Below, piece after piece: positions 6,179 to 6,286 of a DNA stretch of 6,286 nt (position 1 is its first letter; the number at the start of each line of letters is the position of its first letter). The notes under the pieces were generated by a model. That model saw only the letters and a program-made list of their open reading frames with translations, was not told the DNA's origin and did not search any database. A program made the translations under genes and the position numbers. Source of the DNA: Ignavibacteria bacterium UBA6906 (lineage in GTDB: Bacteria > Bacteroidota > Ignavibacteria > UBA10030 > UBA6906); assembly GCA_002451155.1 (NCBI GenBank), contig DKBG01000330.1, positions 27,346 through 33,631 on the forward strand, read 5' to 3'.

Positions 6179-6286
6179 CTACTTCAAGGTCGGGAGAATC
6201 CTTTCGATGGCGGCGGTGACTTCCCGAACGTCTGCCATCGTCAGTTCACCCATATGGGCGATCCGGAATGTCTTCTCTTTCAGATC
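6179..6286 (-). CDS. Class V aminotransferase, C-terminal end only
   Basis: Only the last 35 codons and the TAG stop are inside the window; the gene begins beyond the right edge. The visible tail contains TFRIAHMGELTMADV followed by a helix ending in ERILPTLK. This matches the C-terminus of the PLP-dependent serine-pyruvate / alanine-glyoxylate aminotransferase group (class V), where RIxHMG is a conserved small-domain motif. The exact substrate (serine, alanine or phosphoserine with glyoxylate, pyruvate or 2-oxoglutarate) cannot be told from the tail, and the catalytic lysine lies outside. The gene is co-directional with DUF1015 and 122 nt upstream of it, so they may share an operon, with the structured segment between them. 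Confidence 0.85.
   Translation of the reverse strand, partial: DLKEKTFRIAHMGELTMADVREVTAAIERILPTLK

Overview
The window looks bacterial. The evidence is two near-consensus sigma-70-type promoters (each TTGACA with a 17-bp spacer), clear Shine-Dalgarno sites on two of the genes, and a LexA/CI-type self-cleaving repressor. The phylum cannot be fixed from the sequence. The large multi-PAS kinase would also fit a methanogenic archaeon, so an archaeal host is disfavoured but not excluded.

Layout, left to right. (1) 1-2528, minus strand: a large soluble sensor histidine kinase cut by the left edge. It starts at a TTG codon and reads REC-PAS-GAF-PAS-PAS-HisKA-HATPase, with 842 residues visible and no frameshift. 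(2) 2529-2822: a gene-free stretch holding weak hairpins and one small perfect inverted repeat. (3) 2823-3740, minus: a complete DUF72 (YecE-like) protein. (4) 3741-3856: a compact divergent control region with two oppositely directed promoters whose predicted start sites are about 4 bp apart, plus two matching GACA-N4-TGTC inverted repeats 32 bp apart. (5) 3857-4516, plus: a 219-residue XRE-type helix-turn-helix repressor fused to an S24 peptidase domain. Its cleavage site and Ser/Lys dyad are spaced almost exactly as in LexA. (6) 4517-4814: a gene-free gap between convergent genes. (7) 4815-6056, minus: a DUF1015 protein of 413 residues with a DGHHR motif. (8) 6057-6178: an intercistronic gap almost filled by an 85-nt segment that can fold as a three-way junction. 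(9) 6179-6286, minus: the last 35 codons of a class V aminotransferase.

How the parts may work together. The repressor, its two candidate operators and the divergent DUF72 gene form a self-contained candidate switch. The first operator lies inside the spacer of the DUF72 promoter and in the repressor's own leader, and the second abuts the repressor start codon. Self-cleavage of the repressor, for example after DNA damage, would then release both genes. On the right, the aminotransferase and DUF1015 lie in the same direction and may share a serine/glyoxylate metabolism operon, with the structured segment between them. The kinase has no visible partner here. All regulatory links are inferred from DNA geometry; none has been tested.
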